A model generated the notes under the pieces. It did no database searches, had not been told where the DNA came from, and saw only the letters and a list, made by a program, of their open reading frames with translations. Shown piece after piece: positions 48,966-60,400 of a stretch of DNA of 64,000 nucleotides. Source of the stretch: Myxococcus xanthus (lineage in GTDB: Bacteria > Myxococcota > Myxococcia > Myxococcales > Myxococcaceae); the NCBI RefSeq assembly GCF_900106535.1, contig NZ_FNOH01000004.1:620001-684000 (forward strand), written 5' to 3'. Every line of letters begins with the position of its first letter. Position 1 is the stretch's first letter. The translations under genes and the position numbers were made by a program.

Positions 48966-49945
48966 AGCTGCTGTCCGCGGACGCGTATGTAGACGGTGTG
49001 CGCGCGGGTGACCGCGCCATGCTCGCGCGCACCATCACCCTGGTGGAGAGCGAGCTGCCGCGCCATGCCGCGCTCGCCCAGGAGGTCCTCACGCGGCTGC
49101 TCCCCGCCACGGGTGGCAGCCGGCGCGTGGGCATCAGCGGCGTGCCGGGCGCGGGCAAGAGCACCTTCATCGACGCGCTGGGCATGCACTTGGTGAAGGC
49201 CGGCAAGCGCGTGGCAGTGCTGGCCATCGACCCGTCCAGCACCGTGTCCGGCGGCAGCATCCTGGGTGACAAGACGCGCATGGCGCGGCTGTCGCGCGAG
49301 GAAGCCGCGTACATCCGCCCCAGCCCCTCCAGCGGTACTTTGGGCGGCGTGGCACGCAAGACGCGCGAGACGCTGCTCTTGTGTGAGGCGGCGGGCTTCG
49401 ACGTGGTCCTGGTGGAGACGGTGGGCGTGGGCCAGTCGGAGACGGTGGTGGCCGACCTGGTGGACTTCTACCTGGTGCTCATGCTGGCGGGCGCCGGGGA
49501 CGAACTGCAGGGCATCAAGCGCGGCATCCTCGAGGTGGCGGACATGCTCGCCATCAACAAGGCGGACGGCGACAACAAGCCGCGCGCCGAAAGGGCCCGC
49601 TCCGAGCTACGCGCCGCGTTGCACCTGATGCGGCCAGGCGCCGAGCCGGAAATCACCACCTGCAGTGCCCTGGAGGGCACCGGCATCGAGAAGCTGTGGA
49701 CATCCGTCGAGACGCAGCTCGGGCGGAGCGCGGTCTCGGGCGCGATGGAGCGCCGCCGCAAGGCGCAGCAGGTGCAGTGGATGTGGTCCATGGTGCAGGA
49801 CGGCCTCCGAGCGGCCCTGCGTGCGCACCCCGAGGTGTCCGCACTGGTGCCCACGCTGGAGGCGGACGTGCGCGAAGGGCGTGCGACACCGACGTCGGCC
49901 GCACTGCGGGTGCTGGGCGCGTTCCTCCCTGAAACGAGGGCCTGA
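48962..49945 (+). CDS. meaB: MeaB/ArgK-type GTPase, methylmalonyl-CoA mutase chaperone
   Basis: This 327-residue G3E P-loop GTPase loads and protects adenosylcobalamin in MutAB. The Walker A motif GVPGAGKS lies at 60-67. [21 protein letters not shown] (switch region) and [13 protein letters not shown] follow, with the base-specificity motif NKAD near 199-202 and the C-terminal dimerisation helix. The start is GTG within the mutB stop region (a four-base GTGA overlap). Its position directly after mutAB supports MeaB and not an arginine-transport kinase, the older annotation of this family. Confidence 0.95.
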   Translation: MKLLSADAYVDGVRAGDRAMLARTITLVESELPRHAALAQEVLTRLLPATGGSRRVGISGVPGAGKSTFIDALGMHLVKAGKRVAVLAIDPSSTVSGGSILGDKTRMARLSREEAAYIRPSPSSGTLGGVARKTRETLLLCEAAGFDVVLVETVGVGQSETVVADLVDFYLVLMLAGAGDELQGIKRGILEVADMLAINKADGDNKPRAERARSELRAALHLMRPGAEPEITTCSALEGTGIEKLWTSVETQLGRSAVSGAMERRRKAQQVQWMWSMVQDGLRAALRAHPEVSALVPTLEADVREGRATPTSAALRVLGAFLPETRA

Positions 49946-49984
49946 CAGCCCGCGTCGAGGAGCGGTCAGTCACGCTCCAATCCC

Positions 49985-50014
49985 TTGCCTCGACACAAAC
50001 GGCGCTCTTACTGT
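49985..50014 (+). promoter_or_regulatory. Possible promoter for icmF
   Basis: TTGCCT (49985) and TACTGT (50009) are separated by 18 bases, each matching four of six consensus positions. Transcription would begin at about 50020-50022, right at the GTG start of icmF, which has no Shine-Dalgarno sequence. This would give a leaderless mRNA. The match is weak and rests on position. Confidence 0.25.
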
Positions 50015-50021
50015 ACGCGCC

Positions 50022-53000
50022 GTGCGAAACGTCCAGCAGACACCCGTTCCCCAGCCCTACAAGCCTCGTTTCCACGTCCGCATCGTGACGGCCGCCTCCC
50101 TGTTCGACGGGCATGACGCCGCCATCAACGTGATGCGCCGCCTCATGCAGTCCTCGGGCGCGGAAATCATCCACCTGGGGCACAACCGCTCGGTGGCTGA
50201 GATTGTCGACTGCGCCATCCAGGAGGACGTGCAGGGCATCGCCATCACGTCCTACCAGGGCGGTCACGTCGAGTTCTTCAAGTACATGATTGACCTGCTG
50301 CGCGAGCGGAAGGCCAACATCAAGGTCTTCGGCGGCGGTGGCGGCACCATCCTCCCGTCGGAGATTGAAGAGCTCCACCGCTACGGCGTCACGCGCATCT
50401 ACTCGCCGGACGATGGGCGGGCCATGGGCCTTCAGGGGATGATTGACGACCTCATCTCCCAGTGCGACTTCGAGAAGCGGCCGGCGGACTTCGCGCCCCT
50501 GCTCGATGCGCCCTCGATGCGCGAGCCGTCCCGGATTGCCCCGCTCATCACCATCGCGGAGAACTTCGCGTCCCAGGGCGCGGCCCTGCGCGAGGCCATG
50601 TCGCATATCCAGGCCAGGGGCCCGCGCGTGCCCATCCTGGGCATCACCGGCACCGGCGGAGCGGGCAAGTCCAGCCTCGTGGATGAGCTGGTGCGCCGCT
50701 TCCTCGCCGACTTCCCGGACAAGACGCTCGCCGTGCTGTCCGTGGACCCGTCCAAGCGCAAGTCCGGCGGCGCGCTCCTGGGCGACCGCATCCGGATGAA
50801 CGCCATCGACAATCCGCGCGTGTACATGCGCTCGATGGCCACCCGCCAGAGCAACCTCGCCCTGTCCAAGCACGTGGGCGACTCCATCGAAATCTGCAAG
50901 GCCGCCGGCTTCGACCTCATCGTGGTGGAGACCTCCGGCATCGGCCAGTCCGACACCGAAATCACCGAGCACTCCGACGTGGCGCTCTACGTGATGACGG
51001 CGGAGTACGGCGCGGCGACGCAGCTCGAGAAGATCGACATGCTCGACTTCGCGGACGTCATCGCCATCAACAAGTTCGACAAGCGCGGTTCGCTGGACGC
51101 GCTGCGCGACGTGCGCAAGCAGTGGAAGCGCAACCACAACGCCTTCACCACCGCCGATGACGCGGTGCCCGTGTTCGGCACCATCGCCTCGCAGTTCAAC
51201 GACCCGGGGATGAACCAGCTCTACCGGGCGCTCATGGACACCATCTCCACGAAGACGGGCGCGCCGCTCAAGTCCGGCTTCGAGCTCACGCCGGGGATGA
51301 GCGAGAAGAAGTGGATCATCCCGCCCGAGCGCACGCGCTACCTGGCGGAAATCGTCGAGGCCTGTGAGTCCTATGACGGCTTCGTGAAGGCCCAGGCCGC
51401 CATCGCCCGGCGTATGTACCAGCTCCACGGCACCATCGAGGCGCTGCGCACCAACGTGGGCAGGAAGCGCCTGGAAATCGTCGAGCCCAAGGACCCCTCG
51501 GACACGGTGCAGGTCACCGAGCGCGTCGAGGGCGAGCCCGCCTACCTGAGCGAGCTGGTGGAGCTGTACAAGGATTTGGAGTCGCGGCTCCACGCCGACT
51601 GCCGCCGGCTGCTGGCCGAGTGGCCCGCGACGAAGCGCCGCTACGCCGCGTCCAAGTACCAGTTCCAGGTCCGCGACAAGGTCATCGAGCTGGACCTGTA
51701 CGCGGAGACGCTCTCCCACCTGCGCATCCCCAAGATTGCCCTCCCCCGTTACGAAGACTGGGGTGACATCCTCACCTGGCTGCTGCGGGAGAATGCGCCG
51801 GGCGCCTTCCCCTTCACCGCGGGCGTCTTCCCGCTCAAGCGCGAGGGCGAGGACCCCGCGCGCATGTTCGCCGGCGAGGGCGGCCCGGAGCGCACCAACA
51901 AGCGCTTCCACTACGTGTCGCGGGGCCTGCCCGCCAAGCGCCTGTCCACGGCCTTCGACTCGGTGACGCTGTACGGCGAGGACCCGGACCACCGGCCGGA
52001 CATCTACGGCAAGGTGGGCAACTCGGGCGTGTCCATCGCCAACGTGGACGACGCGAAGAAGCTCTACTCCGGCTTCGACCTGGCGGACCCGTCCACGTCC
52101 GTGTCCATGACCATCAACGGCCCCGCGCCGATGCTGCTCGGGTTCTTCCTCAACGCCGCGGTGGATCAGCAGTGCGAAAAGTGGATTCGCGAGAACGGCA
52201 AGGTCGACGAGGTCGAGAAGAAGATTGATGCCCTCTACCGCGAGCGCGGCCTGCCGCGGCCCCGCTACCAGGGCGACTTGCCGCAGGGCAACGACGGGTT
52301 GGGCCTGCTGCTGCTCGGCGTGTCCGGCGACGAGGTGCTCCCGCGCGACGTCTACGAGCGCATCCGCGCGAAGACGCTCCAGTCGGTGCGCGGTACCGTG
52401 CAGGCGGACATCCTGAAGGAGGACCAGGCGCAGAACACCTGCATCTTCTCCACGGAGTTCGCCCTGCGGGTGATGGGCGACATCCAGCAGTACTTCATCG
52501 ACCAGAAGGTGCGGAACTTCTACTCGGTGTCGATTTCCGGCTACCACATCGCGGAAGCCGGGGCGAACCCCATCTCCCAGCTCGCCTTCACGCTGGCCAA
52601 CGGCTTCACCTTCGTCGAGTACTACCTGTCGCGGGGCATGGACATCGACGACTTCGCGCCCAACCTCTCGTTCTTCTTCTCGAACGGAATGGACCCGGAG
52701 TACGCCGTGCTGGGCCGCGTGGCGCGCCGCATCTGGGCCAAGGCCATCCGGGACAAGTACGGCGGCAATGACCGCTCGCAGAAGCTGAAGTACCACATCC
52801 AGACGTCTGGCCGGAGCCTGCACGCGCAGGAGATTGCCTTCAACGACATCCGGACCACGCTGCAAGCGTTGCTCGCGCTCAACGACAACTGCAACTCGTT
52901 GCACACCAACGCCTACGACGAGGCCATCACCACGCCCACCGAGGAGAGCGTGCGCCGCGCGCTCGCCATCCAGTTGGTCATCAACAAGGAGTTCGGCCTC

Positions 53001-53489
53001 TCCAAGAACGAAAACCCCAGCCAGGGTGCGTTCATCATCGAGGAGCTGACCGACCTGGTGGAGGCGGCGGTGCTGGCGGAGTTCCGCGCCATCTCCGAGC
53101 GCGGCGGCGTGCTGGGGGCCATGGAGCGCATGTACCAGCGCTCCAAGATTCAGGAGGAGTCCCTCTACTACGAGACGCTGAAGCACGACGGGACGCTGCC
53201 CATCATCGGGGTGAATACGTTCCTGGACCCCAAGGGCTCTCCGACGGTGACGCCGCCCGAGGTCATCCGCGCAACGACGGAGGAGAAGAACTACTCCATC
53301 ACCTCGCGCGACGCCTTCTGGAAGCGGAACGAGGCGACGGCGCCCAAGGCCCTGGAGGCCGTGCGCCGCGCGGCGCTGGACAACGGCAACATCTTCGCCG
53401 CGCTGATGGACGCCTGTAAGGTCTGCACGCTCGGCCAGCTCTCCCGCGCGCTGTACGAGGTGGGCGGGCAGTACCGGCGCAACATGTAA
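50022..53489 (+). CDS. icmF: Fused isobutyryl-CoA mutase
   Basis: This 1155-residue protein joins in one chain a cobalamin-binding domain (about 15-150, with DGHD at 29-32 where His31 should bind cobalt), a MeaB-like GTPase (P-loop GTGGAGKS at 210-217, [16 protein letters not shown]) and a mutase barrel (about 550-1150, with [19 protein letters not shown] and [14 protein letters not shown]). That order defines IcmF, which interconverts isobutyryl-CoA and n-butyryl-CoA and in some species isovaleryl-/pivalyl-CoA. The GTPase serves as its own chaperone. The start is GTG 50022, just before the first beta strand. No ribosome site is visible. It lies 76 bases after meaB and ends in a clear terminator. 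Confidence 0.94.
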   Translation: MRNVQQTPVPQPYKPRFHVRIVTAASLFDGHDAAINVMRRLMQSSGAEIIHLGHNRSVAEIVDCAIQEDVQGIAITSYQGGHVEFFKYMIDLLRERKANIKVFGGGGGTILPSEIEELHRYGVTRIYSPDDGRAMGLQGMIDDLISQCDFEKRPADFAPLLDAPSMREPSRIAPLITIAENFASQGAALREAMSHIQARGPRVPILGITGTGGAGKSSLVDELVRRFLADFPDKTLAVLSVDPSKRKSGGALLGDRIRMNAIDNPRVYMRSMATRQSNLALSKHVGDSIEICKAAGFDLIVVETSGIGQSDTEITEHSDVALYVMTAEYGAATQLEKIDMLDFADVIAINKFDKRGSLDALRDVRKQWKRNHNAFTTADDAVPVFGTIASQFNDPGMNQLYRALMDTISTKTGAPLKSGFELTPGMSEKKWIIPPERTRYLAEIVEACESYDGFVKAQAAIARRMYQLHGTIEALRTNVGRKRLEIVEPKDPSDTVQVTERVEGEPAYLSELVELYKDLESRLHADCRRLLAEWPATKRRYAASKYQFQVRDKVIELDLYAETLSHLRIPKIALPRYEDWGDILTWLLRENAPGAFPFTAGVFPLKREGEDPARMFAGEGGPERTNKRFHYVSRGLPAKRLSTAFDSVTLYGEDPDHRPDIYGKVGNSGVSIANVDDAKKLYSGFDLADPSTSVSMTINGPAPMLLGFFLNAAVDQQCEKWIRENGKVDEVEKKIDALYRERGLPRPRYQGDLPQGNDGLGLLLLGVSGDEVLPRDVYERIRAKTLQSVRGTVQADILKEDQAQNTCIFSTEFALRVMGDIQQYFIDQKVRNFYSVSISGYHIAEAGANPISQLAFTLANGFTFVEYYLSRGMDIDDFAPNLSFFFSNGMDPEYAVLGRVARRIWAKAIRDKYGGNDRSQKLKYHIQTSGRSLHAQEIAFNDIRTTLQALLALNDNCNSLHTNAYDEAITTPTEESVRRALAIQLVINKEFGLSKNENPSQGAFIIEELTDLVEAAVLAEFRAISERGGVLGAMERMYQRSKIQEESLYYETLKHDGTLPIIGVNTFLDPKGSPTVTPPEVIRATTEEKNYSITSRDAFWKRNEATAPKALEAVRRAALDNGNIFAALMDACKVCTLGQLSRALYEVGGQYRRNM

Positions 53490-53537
53490 GGCTGACACCG
53501 CGTCCCCAGCCGGGCGGACGCGGCGATGAAACGCACG

Positions 53538-53569
53538 GGCCGAGGCGCTTGCCGCGCCTCGGCCTTTTT
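53538..53569 (+). terminator. Intrinsic terminator after icmF
   Basis: GGCCGAGGCGC and GCGCCTCGGCC form a perfect 11-bp stem with a TTGCC loop followed by five T. It ends the mutA-mutB-meaB-icmF transcript about 50 bases past the icmF stop codon. Confidence 0.9.
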
Positions 53570-53623
53570 CATGTCACGACGACGCCGTCTCGAGTGGGAG
53601 CCGCACCGCAGTTCCCGCGGGCC

Positions 53624-55375
53624 TCAAGGCACCACGGCGTCCGCGGGTGCCGGCAACAGAGGCCCGGCCTTCAGTGCGGACAGTCGCTCCAGCACGTAGT
53701 CCAACATGCTCCGTGCCAGCGCGTGCTCGCCCATCACCACCCGGTCCACGCCCAATGACACCAAGTAATCCCGCTCCTCGTCCCCATGCGTGCGCACCAC
53801 CGCGGGAAGGGACGGATTCACGCCTTTGGCCTGCTCCACGATGGCGCGGGCCTGCAGCGCGTCCGGCGTGGCGACGATGAGGATGGACGCCGTATCCAGG
53901 TGCGCGTGCTCCAGGATGCCGGGCACCGCGGCGTCCCCGTAGATGGCGGGCACGCCCTCCTCACGAAGGCGCTCCACGTACTCGCGGTTCTGCTCCACGA
54001 CCACGAAGGGAATCTTCTGCTCCGTCAGGCTCTGGCCAATCACGCCGCCCACGCGCCCGTAGCCAATCAACACCGCGTGCTCGCGCAGTTGCACGTCCCC
54101 CATGCCAATGGGCAGGTCGGACAGCTCATCTTCCTCGGGGTCCATGCGCGCGGCGAACCTTGGGTGCCGGCGTAGCCACGCCAGCAGCGGATCAATGGTC
54201 TTGAAGACGAGCGGATTGAGGGTGATGGACAGCAGGGCTCCCGACAACACCAGGCTCTGCCCTTCTTTCGGCAGCAGCCCGAGCGTGACGCCCAATCCCA
54301 CCAGGATGAATGAGAACTCCCCAATCTGCGCCAGGCTCGCGGACACCGTGAGGGCGGTGTTCACCGGGTAGCGGAACGCCAACACGATGAAGAAGGCGGC
54401 CAGCGACTTGCCCAGGACGATGATGCCCAGCACGGCGAGGACCTCGAGCGGCTGCTTCACCATCACCATCGGGTCGAAGAGCATTCCCACCGACACGAAG
54501 AACAGCACCGAGAACGCGTCCTGGAGCGGCAGCGAATCCTCCGCCACCCGGTGGCTGAGCTCCGACTCACTGACCACCACGCCCGCGAAGAAGGCGCCCA
54601 GCGCGAAGGAGACGCCGAAGAGCGCGGCGGCCCCGAACGCAATCCCCAGCGACACCGCCAGCACCGACAACGTGAACAGCTCGCGGGAGCCCGTCTTGGC
54701 CACCTGGGTCAGCAGCCAGGGCACCAGCCGCGTGCCGGCGACCACCATCAGCGCCACGAAGAGGCACACCTTCCCCAGCGTGAAGGCCAGGGTCCAGATG
54801 AGGCTGTCTCCAGCGGCCGCCGTCGCGGGCGTCTGCGTGTCGGCGGAGCCAAGGACGTTGCCCAGCGCGGGGAGGAGGACCAGGGCGAGCACCATCGCCA
54901 GGTCCTCGACAATCAGCCAACCCACCGCGATGCGGCCATTCACCGAATCGAGGATGCCCCGCTCCTCCAAGGCGCGCAGCAGCACCACGGTGCTGGCGGT
55001 GGACAGCGCGAGGCCGAACACCAGGCCCGCACCCAGGCTCCAACCCCACCAGTGCGAGACCGCGGTCCCCATCACGGTGGCCGCCGCGATCTGCACGACG
55101 GCGCCCGGCACCGCGATATTGCGCACGGCGAGCAGGTCCTTGATGGAGAAATGAATCCCCACGCCGAACATCAGCAGGATGACGCCAATCTCCGCCAACT
55201 GACCGGCAAGGCCCCCATCCGCGACGAAGCCCGGCGTGAATGGCCCCACGGCCACGCCCGCCAGGAGATAGCCCACCAAAGGTGGCAGCTTCAGCCACCG
55301 TGCGACGAACCCACCGACGAAGGCCAGTCCGAGTCCAACTGCGATGGTGGCGATGAGCGTGGTGTCGTGAGGCAC
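53624..55375 (-). CDS. CPA2 family monovalent cation/proton antiporter with TrkA-N domain (KefB/YbaL type)
   Basis: This 583-residue inner-membrane protein has about 12-13 transmembrane helices (residues 1-390), including the family LVGYLLAGVAVGPFTPG near 33-49, GLALSTASTVVLLRALEERG and GVSFALGAFFAGVVVSES. A cytoplasmic TrkA-N (RCK) nucleotide-binding domain follows at about 425-545 with HAVLIGYGRVGGVIGQSL. It should exchange K+ or Na+ for protons and respond to NAD(H) or thiol adducts through the RCK domain. The GTG start is preceded by AGGGAG. No KefF/KefG-type ancillary subunit gene is adjacent, which is closer to YbaL than to KefB/C. Confidence 0.92.
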   Translation of the reverse strand: MPHDTTLIATIAVGLGLAFVGGFVARWLKLPPLVGYLLAGVAVGPFTPGFVADGGLAGQLAEIGVILLMFGVGIHFSIKDLLAVRNIAVPGAVVQIAAATVMGTAVSHWWGWSLGAGLVFGLALSTASTVVLLRALEERGILDSVNGRIAVGWLIVEDLAMVLALVLLPALGNVLGSADTQTPATAAAGDSLIWTLAFTLGKVCLFVALMVVAGTRLVPWLLTQVAKTGSRELFTLSVLAVSLGIAFGAAALFGVSFALGAFFAGVVVSESELSHRVAEDSLPLQDAFSVLFFVSVGMLFDPMVMVKQPLEVLAVLGIIVLGKSLAAFFIVLAFRYPVNTALTVSASLAQIGEFSFILVGLGVTLGLLPKEGQSLVLSGALLSITLNPLVFKTIDPLLAWLRRHPRFAARMDPEEDELSDLPIGMGDVQLREHAVLIGYGRVGGVIGQSLTEQKIPFVVVEQNREYVERLREEGVPAIYGDAAVPGILEHAHLDTASILIVATPDALQARAIVEQAKGVNPSLPAVVRTHGDEERDYLVSLGVDRVVMGEHALARSMLDYVLERLSALKAGPLLPAPADAVVP

Positions 55376-55691
55376 GGCGGAATCTCCCTGGGCGCTACGC
55401 GGATGGGGGTATGAAAAAGCGGCGCAACGAGGAAGCCGGCCCTGGGGGCGGAACCCTCGAACACCTTTCGAGCATGGGTGGTCTTGAGCGGACGCTCGCG
55501 CTGCTGCAGTGAGATTCCGCCGGGCGGGAATCTACTACGGCGCGGGCTCGTTCCCAACCCTCATCCGCACGCGGAAAGTGATGCGCCCGCCAAGCATCAC
55601 TTCAAGTAGGCAACGCGCCATGTCACCCCGTGGGCAGTGCGTCGGCGCGTCCCCAGGTTGGGGAAAGAGCACATCCCCGCGGAGGTCCCCC
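55376..55691. other. Divergent intergenic region with inverted repeats
   Basis: These 316 bases lie between two divergent genes and show no coding pattern. CGGCGGAATCTC (55375-55386, spanning the antiporter start codon) recurs inverted as GAGATTCCGCCG (55511-55522), followed by a near copy GGCGGGAATC. Separately AAGTGATGC and GCATCACTT (55576-55584 and 55594-55602) form a perfect 9-base inverted repeat. These could be operators or RNA hairpins for either gene. Confidence 0.45.
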
Positions 55692-57353
55692 ATGCGTGCT
55701 CCCCTGCCCTATGTCTTGATGTTGGCCATGGCGGTCGCCGGCACGTCCGCCGCTGCGGCGGAGCACTCGGCCCCGACCCTGGATTCCCTGGCAGACGGCG
55801 CGTTGCTGCTCGACGGGCTGGGGACGCACGAACGCCAGGTCACCACGGCCTCCCCCCAGGCCCAGGCCTTCTTCAACCAGGGCCTGCGGCTGGCGTATGG
55901 CTTCAACCACGACGAGGCCGCACGCTCGTTCGCCCGAGCCGCGCAGTTGGACCCCACCTGCGCCATGTGTTTCTGGGGCGTCGCGCTGGTGCTGGGTCCC
56001 AACTACAACATGCCCATGCTGGCGGAGAGTGCGCCCGCCGCCTGGGACGCCCTCCAGCGCGCGCGGCAGCTCGCACCCCGTACGACGCCGGTGGAGCAGG
56101 CGCTCATCACCGCGCTCGTCCAGCGCTACCCCGGCCCGAATGCCCTGCCACCGGAGAAGATGGCCCCCTTCAACGAGGCCTATGCCAGCGCCATGGCGGA
56201 CGTGGCCGCGCGCTACCCGGAGGACCTGGACGTGCAGACGCTCCATGCCGAGGCCCTCATGGACCGGAATCCCTGGAAGCTGTGGTCGCTGGACGGGGCG
56301 CCGGCTCCGGGCACGGAGCAGATTGTCGCCACGCTGGAGTCCGTGCTCACCCGGGCCCCCTACCACCTGGGCGCGAACCACTATTACATCCACGCGGTGG
56401 AGGCCTCGCCGAACCCGGAGAAGGCGGAGCCTTCCGCGGACCGGCTGGGCGCTCTGGCGCCGAAGGCGGGGCACATCGTCCACATGCCGGCCCACATCTA
56501 CCAGCGCGTGGGCCGCTACGCGGATGCATCGGAAAGCAATCGGAAGGCGGCGGCGGCGGACCTGGCCTACCAGAAGCAGGCGAAGCCGCGCGGCCACGTC
56601 TACCCCATGTACACGTCCCACAACTTCGGCTTCCTGGCGTACTCCGCGTCCATGGAGGGGCGGAAGCAGGAGACGTTGGAGGCAGCCCGGGCCTCGGCGA
56701 AACACTTCCCGCCGGAGCTGCTCACGATGATGCCGGGCATGGACTTCTTCGTGGCCCAGCCGCTGTTCGCCATGGTGCGCTTCGGGGACTGGGAGGGCCT
56801 CCTCGCCGAGCCCCGCCCGAACCCGAAGTACCCCGTCCAGACGGGCCTCTGGCTCCACGCGCACGGCATGGCGCTGGCGGCCACGGGGCAACTGCCACAA
56901 GCCCGCGCGGAGCTGGCCGAGCTGCGACAACTGGCCCGCACCGTGCCTCCGACCCTGGCCGCGAACCTCAACACCGCGAAAGACGTGCTGGGCGTCGCGG
57001 TGCGCGTGTTGGAGGCCCGCGTGGCCCAGGCCGAAGGCCGGCCCCAGGCCCTGACGCTGTGGCGGGAAGCCGTCGACGCCGCGGACCGGCTCTCCTACGC
57101 CGAGCCCGCGGACTGGTTCTATCCGGTGCGCCACTACCAGGGCGCCGCGCTGCTGGAGGCCGGGCGCAATCAGGAAGCGGAGGCCGTCTACCGCGAGGAC
57201 CTGCGGCGCAACCCGAAGAATGGCTGGGGCCTGTTTGGCTTGACGCAGTCGCTCGAAGCGCAGGGACGCCATGAGGAGGCGGCTCGCACCCGCTCCGCTT
57301 TCGAGAAGGCCTGGGCGCGCGCGGACTTTCCGCTCACGACGACCGCGCCCTGA
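55692..57353 (+). CDS. Secreted TPR protein
   Basis: This 553-residue protein has a signal peptide (MRAPLPYVLMLAMAVAGTSAAAA) and TPR-like repeats over most of its length (FFNQGLRLAYGFNHDEAARSFARAAQLDP near 50-80 is a clear first repeat). The Cys pair CAMCFWGVALVLGPNYN near 82-98 and the central HYYIHAVEASPNPEKAEPSADRL are features of a conserved secreted TPR family seen in many Gram-negative bacteria. I know no function for it. GGAGG lies eight bases before ATG 55692. It is followed after 91 bases by the SNF2 helicase gene. Confidence 0.82.
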   Translation: MRAPLPYVLMLAMAVAGTSAAAAEHSAPTLDSLADGALLLDGLGTHERQVTTASPQAQAFFNQGLRLAYGFNHDEAARSFARAAQLDPTCAMCFWGVALVLGPNYNMPMLAESAPAAWDALQRARQLAPRTTPVEQALITALVQRYPGPNALPPEKMAPFNEAYASAMADVAARYPEDLDVQTLHAEALMDRNPWKLWSLDGAPAPGTEQIVATLESVLTRAPYHLGANHYYIHAVEASPNPEKAEPSADRLGALAPKAGHIVHMPAHIYQRVGRYADASESNRKAAAADLAYQKQAKPRGHVYPMYTSHNFGFLAYSASMEGRKQETLEAARASAKHFPPELLTMMPGMDFFVAQPLFAMVRFGDWEGLLAEPRPNPKYPVQTGLWLHAHGMALAATGQLPQARAELAELRQLARTVPPTLAANLNTAKDVLGVAVRVLEARVAQAEGRPQALTLWREAVDAADRLSYAEPADWFYPVRHYQGAALLEAGRNQEAEAVYREDLRRNPKNGWGLFGLTQSLEAQGRHEEAARTRSAFEKAWARADFPLTTTAP

Positions 57354-57444
57354 TGACAAGGGACACCCCCTGACACCCCGCCGCACCCGGAACGAGGCCC
57401 GGGTTGCACGAGGCTCCGCATGGGGATAGGGAAGCAGGCCTCGT

Positions 57445-60400
57445 ATGTCTGCGACCGCGGAGCTGCTCGATGCCGTCCGGGAGGAAGCGCGCCCGGACAC
57501 CTGGTCTGCCGGCACGGGCCTCGCTCGCGCGGGCGCCGTCTCGGTGCAGTCCGTGGATGAGGAAGAGGCCGTGCTGCGGGTGCGAGTGCCCAGCCGGCCC
57601 GCCCCCGTGAAGACGGTGCTCTACCTGGATGAGGCCATCTGGGAGTGCGACTGCCGCGGCCGGGTGGACCCCTGCGAGCACGTGGTCGCGGCGGCGCTGA
57701 TTCTCCACCAGCATGCCACGGCGCGGCGTACCCCCGCGCAGCGTCCGGCCACCCCCGCCGCGCGCCCAGGTGCGAACACCATCACCAGGCCCAGCGCACC
57801 CGCGGCTGGCGCGCCGAAGCCGGAGCGCATGGTGTACCGGTTCAAGCGCGTGGACGGCGGGCTCCAGTTGGAGCGGCTGGTCGTGCGTCCGGACAACACC
57901 GCGCGACTGCTGGCGCGCAGCCTGGCCTCGCTGCTCACCAATCCCGTGGAGGCCGCTCGCATCCAGACGCAGCCGTGCGACCTGCTCGCGGACAAGCTGC
58001 TGCTGAAGCCCACCCGGGGCGCGCTGCCACCCGAGCGGCTCAACGCGCTGCTGCGCGTCCTGGAGCCCGCGCGCACCGTGCTCTTCGACGGCGCCCTGGT
58101 GTCGGTGACGAGCGAGCCCCTCATGCCCCGCGTCACCGTGGAGGACCGCGGTGAGAACACGGTGCTCAAGGTGGAGAAGGACCCGCGCGTCACCGAGGTG
58201 GTGAGCCCCGGCCTCGCGCTGTGCAGCGGGACGCTCTGTCCCCTGGGGGAACAAGGCCTCACGGGACCCTGGCTGGAGAAGCTGCCGCAGGAGCGCGCCT
58301 TCGCGCCCCACCAGATGGGAGACCTGACGGGAAAGGTGCTGCCGGACATCGCACGGCGCATGCCGGTGGATGTGCGAAGTCAACGGCTGCCGCCCATCGA
58401 CCGCACGCTGAAGCCTCGCATCTCCCTGGAGTTGAACCAGCTCGACACCGGCCTCTCCGTGCTGCCGACGCTGGTGTATGGCTCGCCGCCGACCGTGCGC
58501 ATCGACAGCGGACGCATGGTGTACCTGAAGGGCGCCGCGCCCGTGCGCGACGAGGCCGCCGAGCAGATGCTCATCCACCAGCTCCGCGACGAGCTGAACA
58601 TGGCCCCCGGGCGGCGCGTCACGGTGCAGGGGAAGGAAGCCGTCCAGCTCGCCGACAAGCTGCGGCGCTGGCGCGGGGGCCTCACGGGGGATGGCGCGGC
58701 GGTGGTGACGAACCCGAACGTGCAACTGCGCCCGGTGCTCAAGGTGGACACGGGCGCCGTCACCGAGGGCGTGCCGCACGTGGGCTTCTCCTTCGACTTC
58801 CAGGTGGAGGGCGAGGACCGGGAGTCGCCCCGCTCCGTGGATGCGGCGGCGGTCATGCGGGCCTGGGAAGAAGGGCTCGGGCTGGTGCCGTTGGAAGGTG
58901 GCGGCTGGGCGCCCCTGCCCGCGGAGTGGCTGAAGTCCCATGGCCAGCGCGTGGCGGACCTGCTGTCCGCGCGAGGCCGGGATGGCCGGCTCGCCAACCA
59001 CGCCATCCCGCAGCTCACTGGCCTGTGTGAAGCGCTGGAGCACCCCTCCCCGCCGGGCCTGGAGCGGCTGGCGCCCCTGGTGAAGGGCTTCGAGAAGCTT
59101 CCCGAGCCGCAGCTGCCGGAAGACCTCACGGCGACGCTGCGCGCGTATCAGCTCCAGGGCGTGAGCTGGCTCACCTTCCTCCGGCAGGCGGGACTGGGCG
59201 GCGTGCTCGCGGACGACATGGGCCTGGGCAAGACGCTGCAGACCATCTGCACGCTGGGCCCGGGCACCCTGGTGGTGGCGCCCACGAGCGTGCTGCCCAA
59301 CTGGGAGGCGGAGGTGAAGCGCTTCCGTCCCTCGCTGAAGGTCTCCGTGTACCACGGCCCCGGACGCGCGCTGGATGAGTCGGCCGACGTGACGTTGACG
59401 ACGTATGCCTTGATGCGCCTGGACGCGGAGGTCCTGGGCGCGAAGCAGTGGAGCACCGTCGTGCTGGACGAGGCCCAGGCCATCAAGAACCCAGACAGCC
59501 AGGTGGCGCGAGCCGCGTATGGATTGCAGGCGGACTTCAAGCTGGCGCTGAGTGGCACGCCCATCGAGAACCGGCTGGAGGAGCTCTGGAGCCTGATGCA
59601 CTTCACCAACCAGGGCCTGCTCGGCGGACGGAAAGACTTCGAGGAGCGCTGGGCGCGGCCGGTCGCGGACAACCACAAGGGCGCGGCGGAGCGGCTGCGG
59701 GCGCGCATCCGGCCCTTCATCCTGCGCAGGCTCAAGCGGGACGTGGCGCCGGAGCTGCCGCCCCGGACGGACGCCGTGCGCCACGTGACGCTCACGGAGC
59801 GGGAGCGCGCCGTCTACGACGCCATCTACGCGGCGACGCGCGAGGAAGTGGTGTCGCAGCTCGAGGCGGGCGGCAGCGTGTTGAAGGCCTTGGAGGCCCT
59901 GCTGCGGCTGCGGCAGGCGGCGTGCCACCCGGCCCTCGTGCCGGGCCAGCAGGCGAAGACCTCGTCCAAGGTGCAAGCCCTGGTGGAGGCACTGGGTACG
60001 GCGGTGGAGGACGGGCACAAGGCGCTGGTCTTCTCACAGTGGACGTCGATGCTGGACCTCATCGAACCCGCGCTCCAGGAAGCGGGCATCGGCTTCATCC
60101 GGCTGGATGGCAGCACGGCGAACCGAGGCGCGGTGGCGGCGTCGTTCCAGGACCCGAAGGGCCCACCGGTGATGTTGATTTCCCTCAAGGCGGGAGCGAC
60201 GGGGCTCAACCTCACGGCGGCGGACCACGTCTTCCTCGTGGACCCATGGTGGAACCCGTCCGTGGAAGCACAGGCCGCGGACCGCGCGCACCGCATCGGT
60301 CAGCAGCGGCCTGTCATGGTGTACCGGCTGGTGTCCCAGGGGACCGTCGAGGAGAAGATTCTCACGCTCCAGGCGAAGAAGCGGGAGCTGTTCGAGGCAG

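Noticed and set aside
49653-53498. Long open frame of more than 1200 codons antisense to icmF
   Set aside because: It is a by-product of extreme third-position GC in the real gene. The translation is His/Arg/Gly/Val-rich with no domain or start site.
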